64,000 bases of DNA from Mycobacterium parmense. GTDB lineage: Bacteria; Actinomycetota; Actinomycetes; Mycobacteriales; Mycobacteriaceae. Location: NCBI RefSeq assembly GCF_010730575.1, contig NZ_AP022614.1, positions 5,208,001 to 5,272,000 of the forward strand. Reading direction: 5' to 3'. Below, piece after piece: positions 16,980 to 26,394 of this stretch (position 1 is the stretch's first letter; each line of letters starts with the position of its first letter). The notes under the pieces were generated by a model. The model had not been told where the DNA came from. It saw only the letters and a list, made by a program, of their open reading frames with translations, and did not search any database. The position numbers and the translations under genes were made by a program.

Positions 16980-18139
16980 CTAATTTACGCGGGCGTCACT
17001 TAACCGCTGTGCCAACCTTTCGGTGAACTCGGCGGCGCGCGCGGGACTGTCCAACGCAAACAGCGCGGCGGTGGCGCGGTCGCCGTCTTCGCTGTGTCGC
17101 ACCAGGATCGGGATACCATCATCGCGGACCGCGTCGAACGCGTCCTCGTCGGTGATGTCGTCGCCGAGATAGATGGGCACCAGCGGACGCGCGTCGGCCT
17201 CGCGCAGGTGATCGATCACCCAGCGAAGCGTCTTTCCCTTGTCCCAGTCCATGTCCGGACGCAGCTCGATGACTTCGCGACCCGTCGTCACCCGAAGTCC
17301 GTCCCGCCGGCCCGCCGCGCGCACCGCCGCGGCAACCTCGCCCACGCGGTCCCGCGCGGCGTTGCGGTAGTGGACCGCAACGCCAAATCGCTTGTGCTCC
17401 ATCATAACTCCGGGGATCGAGTCGAGCCGGTCGCGCAGCTCGGCGGCGGCCTGTTCGAGCACCGGTGTGGCCGCCGCCGCGGCGTCGTTCTGGTGGTGTG
17501 TGCCGTCGGGTGCGGTCAGCTCGAAACCGTGGCTGCCGGCATACCAGATCCCGGGCACACCGAGGCGCTGTGACACGTCGGCGAGGTCGCGGCCGGACAG
17601 AACCGCGACCGGGCATTGCGCGGCCAGCTTCCGCAGCGCCTCGACCGCGGCGGCGACGGGCCGGGCCGCGGCGGGATCGTCGACGATGTCCGACAGCGTG
17701 CCGTCGAAGTCGAAGAACATATGGCCGGCCTCCGGTCGGTGAGGGCACCGAGGGCCTGCACAGCATCGGGTAGCTGGGACATCCGGTGGTCCCCGGTGCG
17801 CACGGCGACCTCATCCAGATCGCCGACCACGGCGTCGGCGCCGACGCGCCGCAGGGCGTCACTTTGCCCTGTTCGGTCGAGGCCGATGACCAACGCGAAT
17901 CCGCCGTCGCGCGCGGCCTGGACGCAAGCCGCGTTGTCGGTAAGGACGGCGCATCGCCCCGGGCGGACCGACAGCTTGTCTGCTGCCTCACTCAGGGTGT
18001 CGCGGACGTTACCGTTCGACGCGAAGACGCCGGTGTCGACGCCGGCTTCGCGCAATCGCCGGGTCAGCGCCTGGGTGCGGTCCAACGCGGTGTCGAACAG
18101 CACCGCGTCATGGCGGCGCGGGTCGATGGTGACCGGCAT
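16980..18139 (-). pseudogene. otsB2: Trehalose-6-phosphate phosphatase OtsB2, frameshifted
   Basis: The two parts together match OtsB2 (Rv3372). Codons from 18139 give the N-terminal domain (VTIDPRRHDAVLFDT…DEVAVRTGDHRMSQLPDA). The HAD phosphatase domain (FFDFDGTLSDI, VLSGRDLADV, GDDITDEDAF) lies in another frame ending at 16980. The span of 1160 nt is one base short of open; the break is at 17715-17722, just before the catalytic DFDGT motif. Corrected length is about 386 residues against 391 in M. tuberculosis. OtsB2 is reported essential there, so a real break would imply another copy. An internal ATG at 17720 could still give the phosphatase domain alone. Confidence 0.88.
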
Positions 18140-18180
18140 TGACCAACCTTCTCACGGTGTTCAACGCCGGTGAGAGCGGG

Positions 18181-19519
18181 TCAGTGACGTGCCGGCGTGG
18201 GTGCCGACGGTCGCGGCCGCTGCGCCTGGCCCGGAAACGCGCGCGCCGCGCGCGTGCGCCGGCGGTCCTTGCTGAACAGCAACACCGAATCCTGGCTGAG
18301 CGCCACCATCCGTGCCATGCCCAGCTCGATACCGGCTGCCAGCTGCTTGACGTCGGCCGTGGCGTCGTATTCGGCGGTGATGCCCGAATACCAATTCGTC
18401 GCCGTAGCTGAGCATCGCGACCCCGGTGCTCAGCTGCAAGGCGATCGGGGGGATCGGCAGCAGGCGCTCCATCGTCTGGCCCATCAGCCGCAGCTGATGG
18501 CGAGGCCCGGGCGCGTGGTTCGCCAGCGTTACGAGGCCGCGCTGCGGGAGCCTGGGTAACAGTTGTATGAGGTTGCCGCGCAGCATAGTTGGCAGACAAT
18601 TGATCGCAGACTCCACGATACCGGGCGGAGATTTGTCGGCGTGCTGCGCTTTCCACCGGCTGTGCACGGTCCGCAATTGCTGGACCGGGTCGTCATGCTC
18701 GACGGGCAGGTATGGCAGTAGTGCCGAACGTACCGGCATCGGCACCAGGGTGCGCAGCGAGTCCGCCCGCGGTTCTTCGCCGCGGCGTAGCAGAACCCTT
18801 CGGAAGCCCTCGGTGATGGCCGCCAGCGCGACATCGTTGACGGTCACACCGAATTTGCGGCACACGCACTCGACGTCGGCAATCGGGACGCGCACCGTGC
18901 TGTAGCGCCGCAGGACCGGGTCGACCGAGGGCCGTGCCGTCGGCCAGATCGCCCCGACGAAGTTGCCGGCGAGTGCCCCAGCCCACTCCAGGGGCCAGCC
19001 GCGCTTCGAGGCCTGCGGCGGCGAATCATGTTTGTCGCCAACACCGTTCGCGAATGCATCGTGGTCGGCGTCGTCGCAAAGCCGGGTGAGCAGGTGGGCG
19101 GCTGAGTTCCCGTCGGCCAAGCCGTGGTGGATCTTCATCAAGATTGCCCACCGGCCGCCTTTCAGGCCCTCGATCACCCAGCACTCCCACGGCGGACGGT
19201 CCAGGTCGAGGGGACGCTCCAGGGCGTGGGCGATCGCGCCGGACAGCTGGGCGTCGTCGCCCGGGCGCGGAATCGCCACCCAGCGCACATGATGGGCCAG
19301 GTCGAATCCGGGACAGTCGATCCACTCGAAGCTCTGCGTCCGCAGCACCTGTGTGCAGCGCGGTATCGACTGAATCCGTTCCGCCAGCAGCTGTTTCAGC
19401 AGTGCGTAATCGGGGACGCCACCATCGACGATGGCGACCGCGCCGATCACCAGGCTGGCGTACTGATCGGGATCTTGAGCTCTCAGGTACGCCGTATCCA
19501 GTGTTATCGCTTGCGCCAT
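18181..19519 (-). pseudogene. WS/DGAT acyltransferase (Rv3371-like), 3' frameshift
   Basis: A wax-ester synthase/diacylglycerol acyltransferase that would transfer acyl-CoA to diacylglycerol for triacylglycerol storage. The catalytic HHxxxDG motif is HHGLADG. The real start is the ATG at 19519 (MAQAITLDTAYL); codons upstream are spurious. One extra G at the CCC run near 18383-18385 shifts the frame after LSYGDELVFG. In the corrected frame the protein ends …ITAEYDATADVKQ to the stop at 18181, about 445 residues, close to Rv3371. Uncorrected, the last ~65 residues are replaced and a longer tail results, so partial activity cannot be excluded. Confidence 0.87.
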
Positions 19520-19677
19520 GCGCAGTCCCCGCCCCTCGTTTCTCGCACTTGTACCAGTATTTGCGCGGGACCTCCGGGGCGGTAGGCCAGGAGCGTTAAG
19601 AATGTGTTTAGACCCGTTAAACAGCTCGCCTAAGTCGAACATACTTATTGCTTATCTGCTTAAGTGGACTCGTTTGC

Positions 19678-19917
19678 TTAAAAAAATTCGTCAAAAGTAC
19701 TGCCGGGCAGTGGTTTAGCAGTTGCTCGCAGAGTTTGCTCTTGGCCTTCGGCGGCGCCGATGAGGTCGGCTAGTGGGTGGGGATCGGTGTTGACGCTTTG
19801 TTGCAGGAGTCGGTAGAAGAGCATTCCGCGGGCTTTTGACCTGCGGCGATTGAATCTGAAGGTGAACTCGTCGAGGTAGTACTGCAGGTGCTCGCGTTCC
19901 ACGCGGGTGTAGCGGCC
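19678..19917 (-). pseudogene. IS1595-type transposase C-terminal remnant
   Basis: About 80 residues ending at 19678 read GRYTRVEREHLQYYLDEF, then FRFNRRRSK and LFYRLLQQ. This is the characteristic C-terminus of ISXO2/IS1595-type DDE transposases, after the catalytic core. The core is missing; upstream sequence (19918-20046) belongs on the other strand to an ADP-ribosylglycohydrolase remnant. It is a degraded end of an insertion. Confidence 0.72.
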
Positions 19918-20046
19918 ATGACAGGAGCGATCGTCGGCGCCCGCGACGGCGTTGAATCCATCCCTGCTCGCTGGCTCGAAGCACTCGAAGACGGCGACCG
20001 CGGACGCACCCACGTGAAGCAGCTCGCCGCGCTTCTGCTCAGGTAG
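19915..20046 (+). pseudogene. ADP-ribosylglycohydrolase 3' remnant
   Basis: On the plus strand 43 codons run MTGAIVGARDGVESIPARW, then LEALEDGDRGRTHV, to a TAG at 20044-20046. TGAIVGARxGVxxIPxRW is the C-terminal signature of DraG-type ADP-ribosylglycohydrolases, which remove ADP-ribose from proteins or nucleic acids. The remaining ~300 codons, with the metal-binding acidic residues, are absent; the IS1595 remnant begins where the frame starts. It is a small fossil of the original gene at this site, too short for usual gene calling. Confidence 0.6.
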
Positions 20047-20075
20047 CGCGCTCTGCGCCCTACCCCCCCGCTCAC

Positions 20076-21770
20076 CTAGGTGCGTGGGTCGGTATCCACG
20101 AGTTGTTGGTGTGTCACGCTGATGGCGACGTGGATGGTCGGGAAAACTGTGTCCATGGATTTGATGACGGCCCAGGATCAGCTGTTTGAGACCGAGTCCG
20201 CGCGGCCTCGCTCGTCATCGTCACCGGGCGAGGTTTCGGTGGACAAGACGTTTCGGGCCTATGACCAGGATCAGTCGTTTTTGATGCCGCCGTCGTTGCG
20301 GGATTGGTTGCCTGACGATCATCTGGCGTTGTTTGTGTCCGAGTTGGTCGATGAGGTGCTTGATCTGGCAGTGTTTTTCGCCTCCTACAGCGAGGCCCGG
20401 GGCTTTCCGCCGTATCACCCGCGGCTGATGCTCAAGCTGCTGCTCTACGGGTACACCAGCGGGGTTCGTTCATCTCGCAAGATCGAAGCCCGTTGCCATG
20501 ACGATGTGGCGTTTCGGTACCTGGCCGCCAACACCGCACCGGACTTTCGCTCCATCGCCCGCTTTCGGCGCCGTCACCTCGCCGCGCTGGAAGCCCTGTT
20601 CCTGCAGGCGCTGACCCTGTGCCAGCAGGCGGGCATGGTCACGATGGGCCGGGTGGCCCTCGATGGCACCAAGGTCAAGGCCAATGCCTCCCGTCACAAG
20701 GCGATGAGCTATGACCGGATGTGCGAGGCGGAGCCGGCCCTGCAAACCCAGGTCGAGCAGATCATGCGGGAGGCCGAACGCGTCGATATCGACGAGGACC
20801 AGGCCCACGGCCCGGACAATCGTGGCGGTGACCTGCAGGGCGAATTGGCCCGCCGTGAGAGCCGGCTGGCCAAGATCCGCAAGGCCAAGGCCGACCTGGA
20901 ACAACACGCCAAAGACCAGGCCGCGGACAAGGCCCGGGCAAGGGCGCAAAACGCCGGCCATGATGACGACGCGGCCGCGCGGGCCGCCGAGCAGGCAGCA
21001 CAGTGCGCGACCGTCAAGCCCAAGGCGCAGCGCAACTTCACCGACCCTGACGCCCAGATCATGAAGACCGCCGACGGCAGCTTCCACTACTGTTACAACG
21101 CGCAGGCCGTCGTCGATGAAGAACATCAGGTGATCGTTGCGACCGACTTCGCCGAATCCGGCGCCGACAACCCCGCATTCGGCGAGCTGCTCGCCCAGAC
21201 CATCACCAACACCGCGACCACACCGCGTCAGACGCTCGCCGACGCCGGCTACTTCAGTGAGAACAACATCGACGCCGCCCACAAGGCGGGCACCGATCCG
21301 CTGATCGCGACCGGCCGGCTCGCCCACGGCGAGCAGGTTCCCGACGCGCCACGGGGACGGACACCGAAAAATGCGACACCAAAGGCGCGGATGGCCCGCA
21401 AACTTCGCACCAAGAAGGGCAAGGCCGCATATTCGCGGCGCAAGGTGATCGTCGAGCCGGTGTTCGGGCAGATGAAGACCACCCAGGGGGCGAGTCGACT
21501 CCTGCTCCGCGGCCACCATCACGCCCGCGCCGAATGGCGCCTGCTCGCCGCCTGCCACAACCTGCGAACCCTCCTACTACAACATTGCAGCGCAGGCTGC
21601 GGCCGGCTGAAAGGGTCGTGCGCAGCGAGTTACGGCCACCGATCCGCCATCCCGCGGAATGCGGCCCGCCCGATCACACCACCAGGCCAACAAAACGCCG
21701 CCCGATGCCCTCCGTCCAGGACAAATCCACCTGCCGACCCGACAAATCCGTTACCGACCCACGCACCTAG
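20076..21770 (+). mobile_element. IS1182-family insertion sequence
   Basis: A 1695-bp element bounded by a perfect 19-bp inverted repeat, CTAGGTGCGTGGGTCGGTA at 20076-20094 and its complement at 21752-21770. It carries one transposase gene. I could not recognise a clear target duplication outside the repeats. It lies next to the ADP-ribosylglycohydrolase and IS1595 remnants, so this position has received several insertions. Confidence 0.88.
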
Positions 21771-21885
21771 CCGGGGGCAGCAGGAATCAAGATCACTACA
21801 AGTCAAGTCCCCACGGAATCAGGGGAACCCCTTCACCCGAGCTGCACGGCGTATTGACGGCAGAGCACCTACGATTGGCCGCTGA
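20155..21885 (+). CDS. IS1182-family transposase
   Basis: A DDE transposase beginning at ATG 20155 (MDLMTAQDQLFE). The N-terminal block FPPYHPRLMLKLLLYGY and the catalytic segments VALDGTKVKANAS (Asp), ADAGYFS (Asp) and KVIVEPVFGQMK (Glu) identify IS1182. An Arg/Lys/Ala-rich insertion of ~100 residues (about 200-310 from this start) is normal for the family. The frame does not stop inside the element but runs through the right inverted repeat to 21885, adding ~38 residues of flanking sequence. Activity is therefore uncertain, although the core is complete. Confidence 0.88.
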   Translation: MDLMTAQDQLFETESARPRSSSSPGEVSVDKTFRAYDQDQSFLMPPSLRDWLPDDHLALFVSELVDEVLDLAVFFASYSEARGFPPYHPRLMLKLLLYGYTSGVRSSRKIEARCHDDVAFRYLAANTAPDFRSIARFRRRHLAALEALFLQALTLCQQAGMVTMGRVALDGTKVKANASRHKAMSYDRMCEAEPALQTQVEQIMREAERVDIDEDQAHGPDNRGGDLQGELARRESRLAKIRKAKADLEQHAKDQAADKARARAQNAGHDDDAAARAAEQAAQCATVKPKAQRNFTDPDAQIMKTADGSFHYCYNAQAVVDEEHQVIVATDFAESGADNPAFGELLAQTITNTATTPRQTLADAGYFSENNIDAAHKAGTDPLIATGRLAHGEQVPDAPRGRTPKNATPKARMARKLRTKKGKAAYSRRKVIVEPVFGQMKTTQGASRLLLRGHHHARAEWRLLAACHNLRTLLLQHCSAGCGRLKGSCAASYGHRSAIPRNAARPITPPGQQNAARCPPSRTNPPADPTNPLPTHAPSRGQQESRSLQVKSPRNQGNPFTRAARRIDGRAPTIGR

Positions 21886-21897
21886 TCAGCCCGCACC

Positions 21898-22851
21898 CTA
21901 CTTTCCCGTGCTGGTGACCGGTGCCGCCGCCTCGGCTCCACCGGCGGCAAGCTCACCCTGGTCCGCAGCACCCACTGTCTTTGACAGGCGAGCACCCAGC
22001 CGCTGAAATGCGTCCACCGAGAATGGCTGCATCATACGGCGGTTGACACCAGGGGCGATACGGAGCATGAAATAGCCCAGCCAGGCCTCGGTGCGCACCG
22101 GCACGACCGCCAAATCAAACCGTACCGCACGTACGACGGCACGAGCTACGAGGTCCGAGCTCATCGGCGAGACCCTAAACTTCTCGCTAAATTCCTGGAG
22201 CTTCTTCGTGAACTGCTTTCCTTGTTCGATCAGGTTCTGATCGACGCCGACTACGATCGCGCGATCAGCGATGTTGGTGTTGATCACACCCGGGCACACG
22301 GCGCTGACGCCGATGCCTCTCGGTCCGAGTTCGAGCCGCAAGCACTCGGTCAGCATCTTCACGCCCGCCTTGGACACCGAGTACGGCGCCATCACCGGCG
22401 TGGGTGTGAACGCCGCCGCTGACGCGATGTTGACGATGTGGCCACCGCCGCGCTCAACCATCTGGGCGCCGAACACACGACATCCGTGGACGACACCCAT
22501 TAGGTTCACACCGAGTTGGCGGTCCCAATCCGAGGGACTCAGCTGCAAAAAGTGGCCGCCCACCAAGATACCTGCGTTGTTGACCAATACATCGGTGTAA
22601 CCGTGATCGGCTAACACATCGCGACCGAACACCGCCCAGGCGTCGGGGTCGGTGACGTCCAACTGCGCCGCCGACGCGCCGAGGCCGTAACCGCGGATCA
22701 TCGCGGTGGTCGCTTGTGCCGCATCCAGATCGATGTCGGAGACCACGACGTGGGCGCCGAGCTTAGCGAACCTGATCGCTGTCGCCCGGCCAATGCCGCT
22801 TCCAGCCCCGGTGACCACCACCAGGCGCGGTCGCAATCGGTTGAACTTCAC
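21898..22851 (-). CDS. Short-chain dehydrogenase/reductase
   Basis: A 317-residue NAD(P)-dependent SDR. It has TGAGSGIG at residues ~15-22, NNAGILVGG, a catalytic Ser in NIASAAA and Tyr/Lys in APYSVSKAG. The C-terminal ~40 residues are an Ala/Gly-rich tail. It overlaps the monooxygenase gene upstream by 4 bp and is thus its operon partner. The BVMO+SDR pairing mirrors the left-hand cluster: an alcohol dehydrogenase would supply the ketone substrate. It resembles the SDR at 177-1013 in length and motif order, so the two are probably distant paralogues. Confidence 0.88.
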   Translation of the reverse strand: MKFNRLRPRLVVVTGAGSGIGRATAIRFAKLGAHVVVSDIDLDAAQATTAMIRGYGLGASAAQLDVTDPDAWAVFGRDVLADHGYTDVLVNNAGILVGGHFLQLSPSDWDRQLGVNLMGVVHGCRVFGAQMVERGGGHIVNIASAAAFTPTPVMAPYSVSKAGVKMLTECLRLELGPRGIGVSAVCPGVINTNIADRAIVVGVDQNLIEQGKQFTKKLQEFSEKFRVSPMSSDLVARAVVRAVRFDLAVVPVRTEAWLGYFMLRIAPGVNRRMMQPFSVDAFQRLGARLSKTVGAADQGELAAGGAEAAAPVTSTGK

Positions 22852-24425
22852 AGGCTCTCCTTCGTCATGGCCGCGGCTGCGTCCAGAACCGCAACGCCCC
22901 TGCTGTATCGGTAGACATCAAGGTTGTAATAGCGGTTCTGCCAGTACATTTCGCCGTGCGTCGACGGCCGAAACGGTGAATCGCCCTGGTTATTAATGTA
23001 GTAGGTGTTCGAACCCGCACACGCCGGAGTGAACAGGAAGTTATTCTGTTGGCGCTTCAGGCATTTCCGAAAATACTCGTCGTGGGCTTCCTGACGAATC
23101 TCGCAGACCGTTGCACCGCGGCGCTTCGCTTCGGCTATGGCGCGGCTCAGGTGAGCCGATGTCGCTTCGATCATCCACAAGTACGAGCCGAGCACGAATC
23201 CGTAGGGCCCGGTGATTGAGAACATGTTCGGAAATCCGGGAACCGAAACACCCTGGTACGACTGGTATCTCTGCTCACTCCAGAACCGCCCGAGATCGAC
23301 GCCGCCCCGCCCGATGACGGGGAAGGGAGGCACCGCGCCCGCCTCCCACAGCTTGAACCCGGTCGCGCAGATCAACACGTCGATCTCGTGCTCCACGCCG
23401 TCCGCCGTCCGTACCCCCTTCTTGGTAATGCACTCGATCGCATCGGTGACCAGGCTGACGTCGTCGCGGTTGAAGGTACGCAAGTAGTCGTTTGACATCG
23501 ACGGGCGCTTGCAGCCTAACCCGTAGCGTGGGATCAGCTTCTCCCGAACGACCGGGTCATCGATCTGGCGGCGCATCCAGCGGCGGGTAGGAACCTCAAG
23601 CATCCGGCGGCTCGCGTTCGTCAGCCACTGTGGACCGACCCACATCCCGGCCATGCCGACCTCGGTTGCGACGGTTCCCACCAGGCGGATACCCGAACGG
23701 ATTCGCTTACGCCCCAGAACCCACCGGATGGCGGACGTGACCTCCTTGTCAGGTTTTGGGAACACCCATATCGGTGTTCGTTGGAAGACTGTCAAATGTT
23801 CGACTTCGTCGACAATGGCCGGGACGACCTGCAGCGCCGTTGCGCCAGTGCCGATGACCGCGACGCGCTTGCCCGCCAGCGCCACGTCATGGTCCCAGAG
23901 TGCGGTGTGCATGAGCACACCCCCGAACTCGTCGAGACCCGGGATATCAGGCATCTTCGGGCGTTCGAGGCCACCGACCGCCATGACTACATTTCGGCCG
24001 GTAATCTCCTGATCGGCGTCGGTAGTCAATCGCCATAGGCTATTGCGCTCATCGAGCACCGCCGAGGTGATCGTAGTGTTCAGCCGCAACTTTTGAGCTA
24101 GGCCGTACTTGTCCACAAGGTCGCTGGCGTAATCGCGAAGCTCGTAACCCGGAGCGAAGATCCGCGACCAATCACCACGCTGCTCGTAGGAAAAGCTGTA
24201 GACAAACGAGGGAATATCCACCGCCACACCCGGATAAGTGTTCGCATGCCAGGTGCCGCCCACCTGATCCCACTTGTCGACAATCACGAAGTCGTGAATG
24301 CCTCTGCGTTGCAAGGAGATACCAGCACCGATACCGCCGAATCCAGCGCCGACGATCACGACTTCATGGTCTGGAGTGACACGCTCGACAGTCGGTAACT
24401 GCTCGATGTCGATCGTTGTACTCAA
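22848..24425 (-). CDS. FAD-dependent Baeyer-Villiger-type monooxygenase 3
   Basis: A 525-residue class B flavoprotein monooxygenase with GAGFGG (residues 26-31), the full fingerprint FGGVLMHTALW (167-177) and GTGATA (192-197). It is the third such enzyme in the window and more like the 3673-5196 protein than the 1952-3598 one, sharing segments such as GLGCKRPS and SVPGFPN. The start ATG is followed by a TTIDIEQLPTVERV leader before the FAD fold. It is co-transcribed with the SDR downstream and probably with the two PF10118 genes upstream, all on the minus strand. Confidence 0.9.
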   Translation of the reverse strand: MSTTIDIEQLPTVERVTPDHEVVIVGAGFGGIGAGISLQRRGIHDFVIVDKWDQVGGTWHANTYPGVAVDIPSFVYSFSYEQRGDWSRIFAPGYELRDYASDLVDKYGLAQKLRLNTTITSAVLDERNSLWRLTTDADQEITGRNVVMAVGGLERPKMPDIPGLDEFGGVLMHTALWDHDVALAGKRVAVIGTGATALQVVPAIVDEVEHLTVFQRTPIWVFPKPDKEVTSAIRWVLGRKRIRSGIRLVGTVATEVGMAGMWVGPQWLTNASRRMLEVPTRRWMRRQIDDPVVREKLIPRYGLGCKRPSMSNDYLRTFNRDDVSLVTDAIECITKKGVRTADGVEHEIDVLICATGFKLWEAGAVPPFPVIGRGGVDLGRFWSEQRYQSYQGVSVPGFPNMFSITGPYGFVLGSYLWMIEATSAHLSRAIAEAKRRGATVCEIRQEAHDEYFRKCLKRQQNNFLFTPACAGSNTYYINNQGDSPFRPSTHGEMYWQNRYYNLDVYRYSRGVAVLDAAAAMTKESL

Positions 24426-24446
24426 CTTGAACTCATGGCCTTCCTG

Positions 24447-25353
24447 CTACTTGAGATGACCGACAAGGGCACCGTCGTCGCCGAACAGCTCCTGCCGCCA
24501 CTGCTGCACCAGCGCGGTCGTGTCGATGTCGTCGGGATGGAAGCCCGGCTTTAGGTACATGCGCAGATCGGCCATCAGCCCCTGCACCAACGGGTCCCGG
24601 AACACCGCACGCGTTTGACGCGCCACTTTGATCGGGCGCCATCCCCGCGGATCGGCCAAAATAGACAACAGCACCCCGATCGACACCACCGGGATCGTCA
24701 GGATGTACAGCACCGCCATCACCCCGATCCGGAGCCACTCCGGCCCATCGACGGCCCGGTAGACGTCGAACGCCACCGACTTATGTTCCAGCTCTTCCAC
24801 CGCGTGCCAGTTGAGCAGGTTTCGCACCTCGGGATCGCCAGGAATCTTTTGTATCTCTTCGCCCAGCATGCGCTCAGCCAGTGTCGCGGTGTAGTGCTCG
24901 GCCGCCGCCGTGACCGCCAGGGGTACCCGCGCTGGCAGCAGGTTCTCAATTCGCACGATCAACCGCTCCCGGCGGCTGTCATGCGGGAACATAAACAGCC
25001 GGACAATCGGGTAGCCCATCTCGATGAGCTTCTCGTTGAGCCGGCGGTGTTCCTGGCCGTGCACCGACTCCTGGCCAAATGAATCCGGCCACCCGCTTCA
25101 TCAGTACCGGATCGGTCATCTGATCGGCAAAGCGCCGAACCGACCGGATAAACAACTCCTCACCTGGCGGAAACACGCCGGACAGCAACGCCACAAGGTG
25201 GCTGAACACGATATTGCCCTCAACGAAATGGTGGTCCATCGGCTCGGGATCGCCGAACCAAAACCGAATCCGCCGAGCCTTAGGATACGTACTCTCGGCT
25301 ACTTTTTCGGCTGCTGTTCCGCTTTTCGCAGCCATTGCCTGACTAGCTACCAT
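24447..25353 (-). pseudogene. PF10118-type metal-dependent protein, copy 1 (frameshifted)
   Basis: A paralogue of the next gene. The N-terminal part starts at ATG 25353 with an AAAGGGA ribosome site and reads …VAGFI, then the frame is lost by one extra T in a TTT run at 25078-25080. In the other frame the protein continues GQESVHGQEHRRLNE to a stop at 24447. The corrected length is about 301 residues. Both ExxH motifs (ESVH and EELEH) are present once the frame is corrected. It may be a recent pseudogene of a duplicated pair, or a base-calling error at the T run. Confidence 0.8.
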
Positions 25354-25383
25354 GGCAATCCCTTTTGTTGTGGATGTTCGCAA

Positions 25384-26286
25384 TCACTTCAGGTAGCCGA
25401 CGAGTTCTCCGTCGGTGCCGAAGAGTTCCTCTTGCCAGTGCTCCAACAACGCGTTCGTGTCGATGTCGTCAGGATGGAATCCCGGTCGCAGATATTTCGT
25501 AAGGTCTGGGATCAAACCCCGGAAGATGGGGCCACGGTACAGCCGATAGGCCTCCCGTATCACCCGTAGCGGCTGACGACGCCCATCCGGGTCGTGCGCC
25601 AGCGAGTAAACCAATGTGACGGCTATGAGGAGAAGCAGGGTCGGAATCATCACGGCCATCACACTCCTGCGCATCCGCTCCGTACCTCCCGCCACCGTGC
25701 GGAAGACATCGAATGCGACCGATTTGTGCTCAAGTTCCTCCACGGCATGCCAGTTCAGCACGTTCCACACCTGCAACTCGCCCGGAATCGCCTGGATTTC
25801 CTCTTCGCCCAGCGTGCGCTCAGCAAGTACGGCGGTGAAGTGTTCTGCAGCTGCTGTTACCGCCAGGGGTAGCCGCGCAGGCAGCCGCTCCTCCAGTCGC
25901 TTGACCCAGTCGTTAAACTTCTTCGAATCCCACCAAGCGATCGGGTAACCCATGTCGATGAGTTTCTCGTTCAGCAGGCGGTGTTGCTGTCCGTGGACCG
26001 ATTCCTGGCCGATGAAGCCCGCCACCCGTTTCTTCAACGTGGGATCGGTGACCTCATCTGAGAATCGACGCACCGACCGAATAAACAACTCCTCCCCTGA
26101 CGGGAACGCACCCGATAGGTTCGCCACGAAGTGGCTGAACACGATGTCGTCGTTGACGAAGTACTTGCCGTGTGTGCCGCCGTCGCCGCCAAACGGAAAG
26201 CTTATCCGTCGGGTCCTCGGATAACGGGATCCAGCGCTCGCTGCGGTCACCGACTTTGCCTCTTGCCTTGCGTGGTCACTCGCCAT
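25384..26286 (-). CDS. PF10118-type predicted metal-dependent hydrolase, copy 2
   Basis: A 300-residue protein of the family annotated as predicted metal-dependent hydrolase. The visible metal-type motifs are E95-S-V-H98 with H102, E148/H149, and E184-L-E-H187 (AVEELEHKSVAFDV), a spacing reminiscent of helical di-iron proteins. A hydrophobic stretch at about 209-230 looks like a membrane segment. No reaction is experimentally tied to this sequence that I can cite. It is adjacent to and codirectional with a frameshifted copy and a BVMO/SDR pair, which points to a lipid or hydrocarbon pathway. Confidence 0.78.
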   Translation of the reverse strand: MASDHARQEAKSVTAASAGSRYPRTRRISFPFGGDGGTHGKYFVNDDIVFSHFVANLSGAFPSGEELFIRSVRRFSDEVTDPTLKKRVAGFIGQESVHGQQHRLLNEKLIDMGYPIAWWDSKKFNDWVKRLEERLPARLPLAVTAAAEHFTAVLAERTLGEEEIQAIPGELQVWNVLNWHAVEELEHKSVAFDVFRTVAGGTERMRRSVMAVMIPTLLLLIAVTLVYSLAHDPDGRRQPLRVIREAYRLYRGPIFRGLIPDLTKYLRPGFHPDDIDTNALLEHWQEELFGTDGELVGYLK

Positions 26287-26394
26287 GAATGCTAGCCCCT
26301 TCCTTGAACGTGTGACGTGTAGTTCCAGGTACCAATAGTACTAGGTGTTGGAACCACGCTACTGCGGATCCACGAGGTCGGCAAGCATCCGGCA

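Noticed and set aside
20470..21558. 362-codon open frame on the minus strand within IS1182
   Set aside because: It mirrors the transposase codons and shows no recognisable domain.
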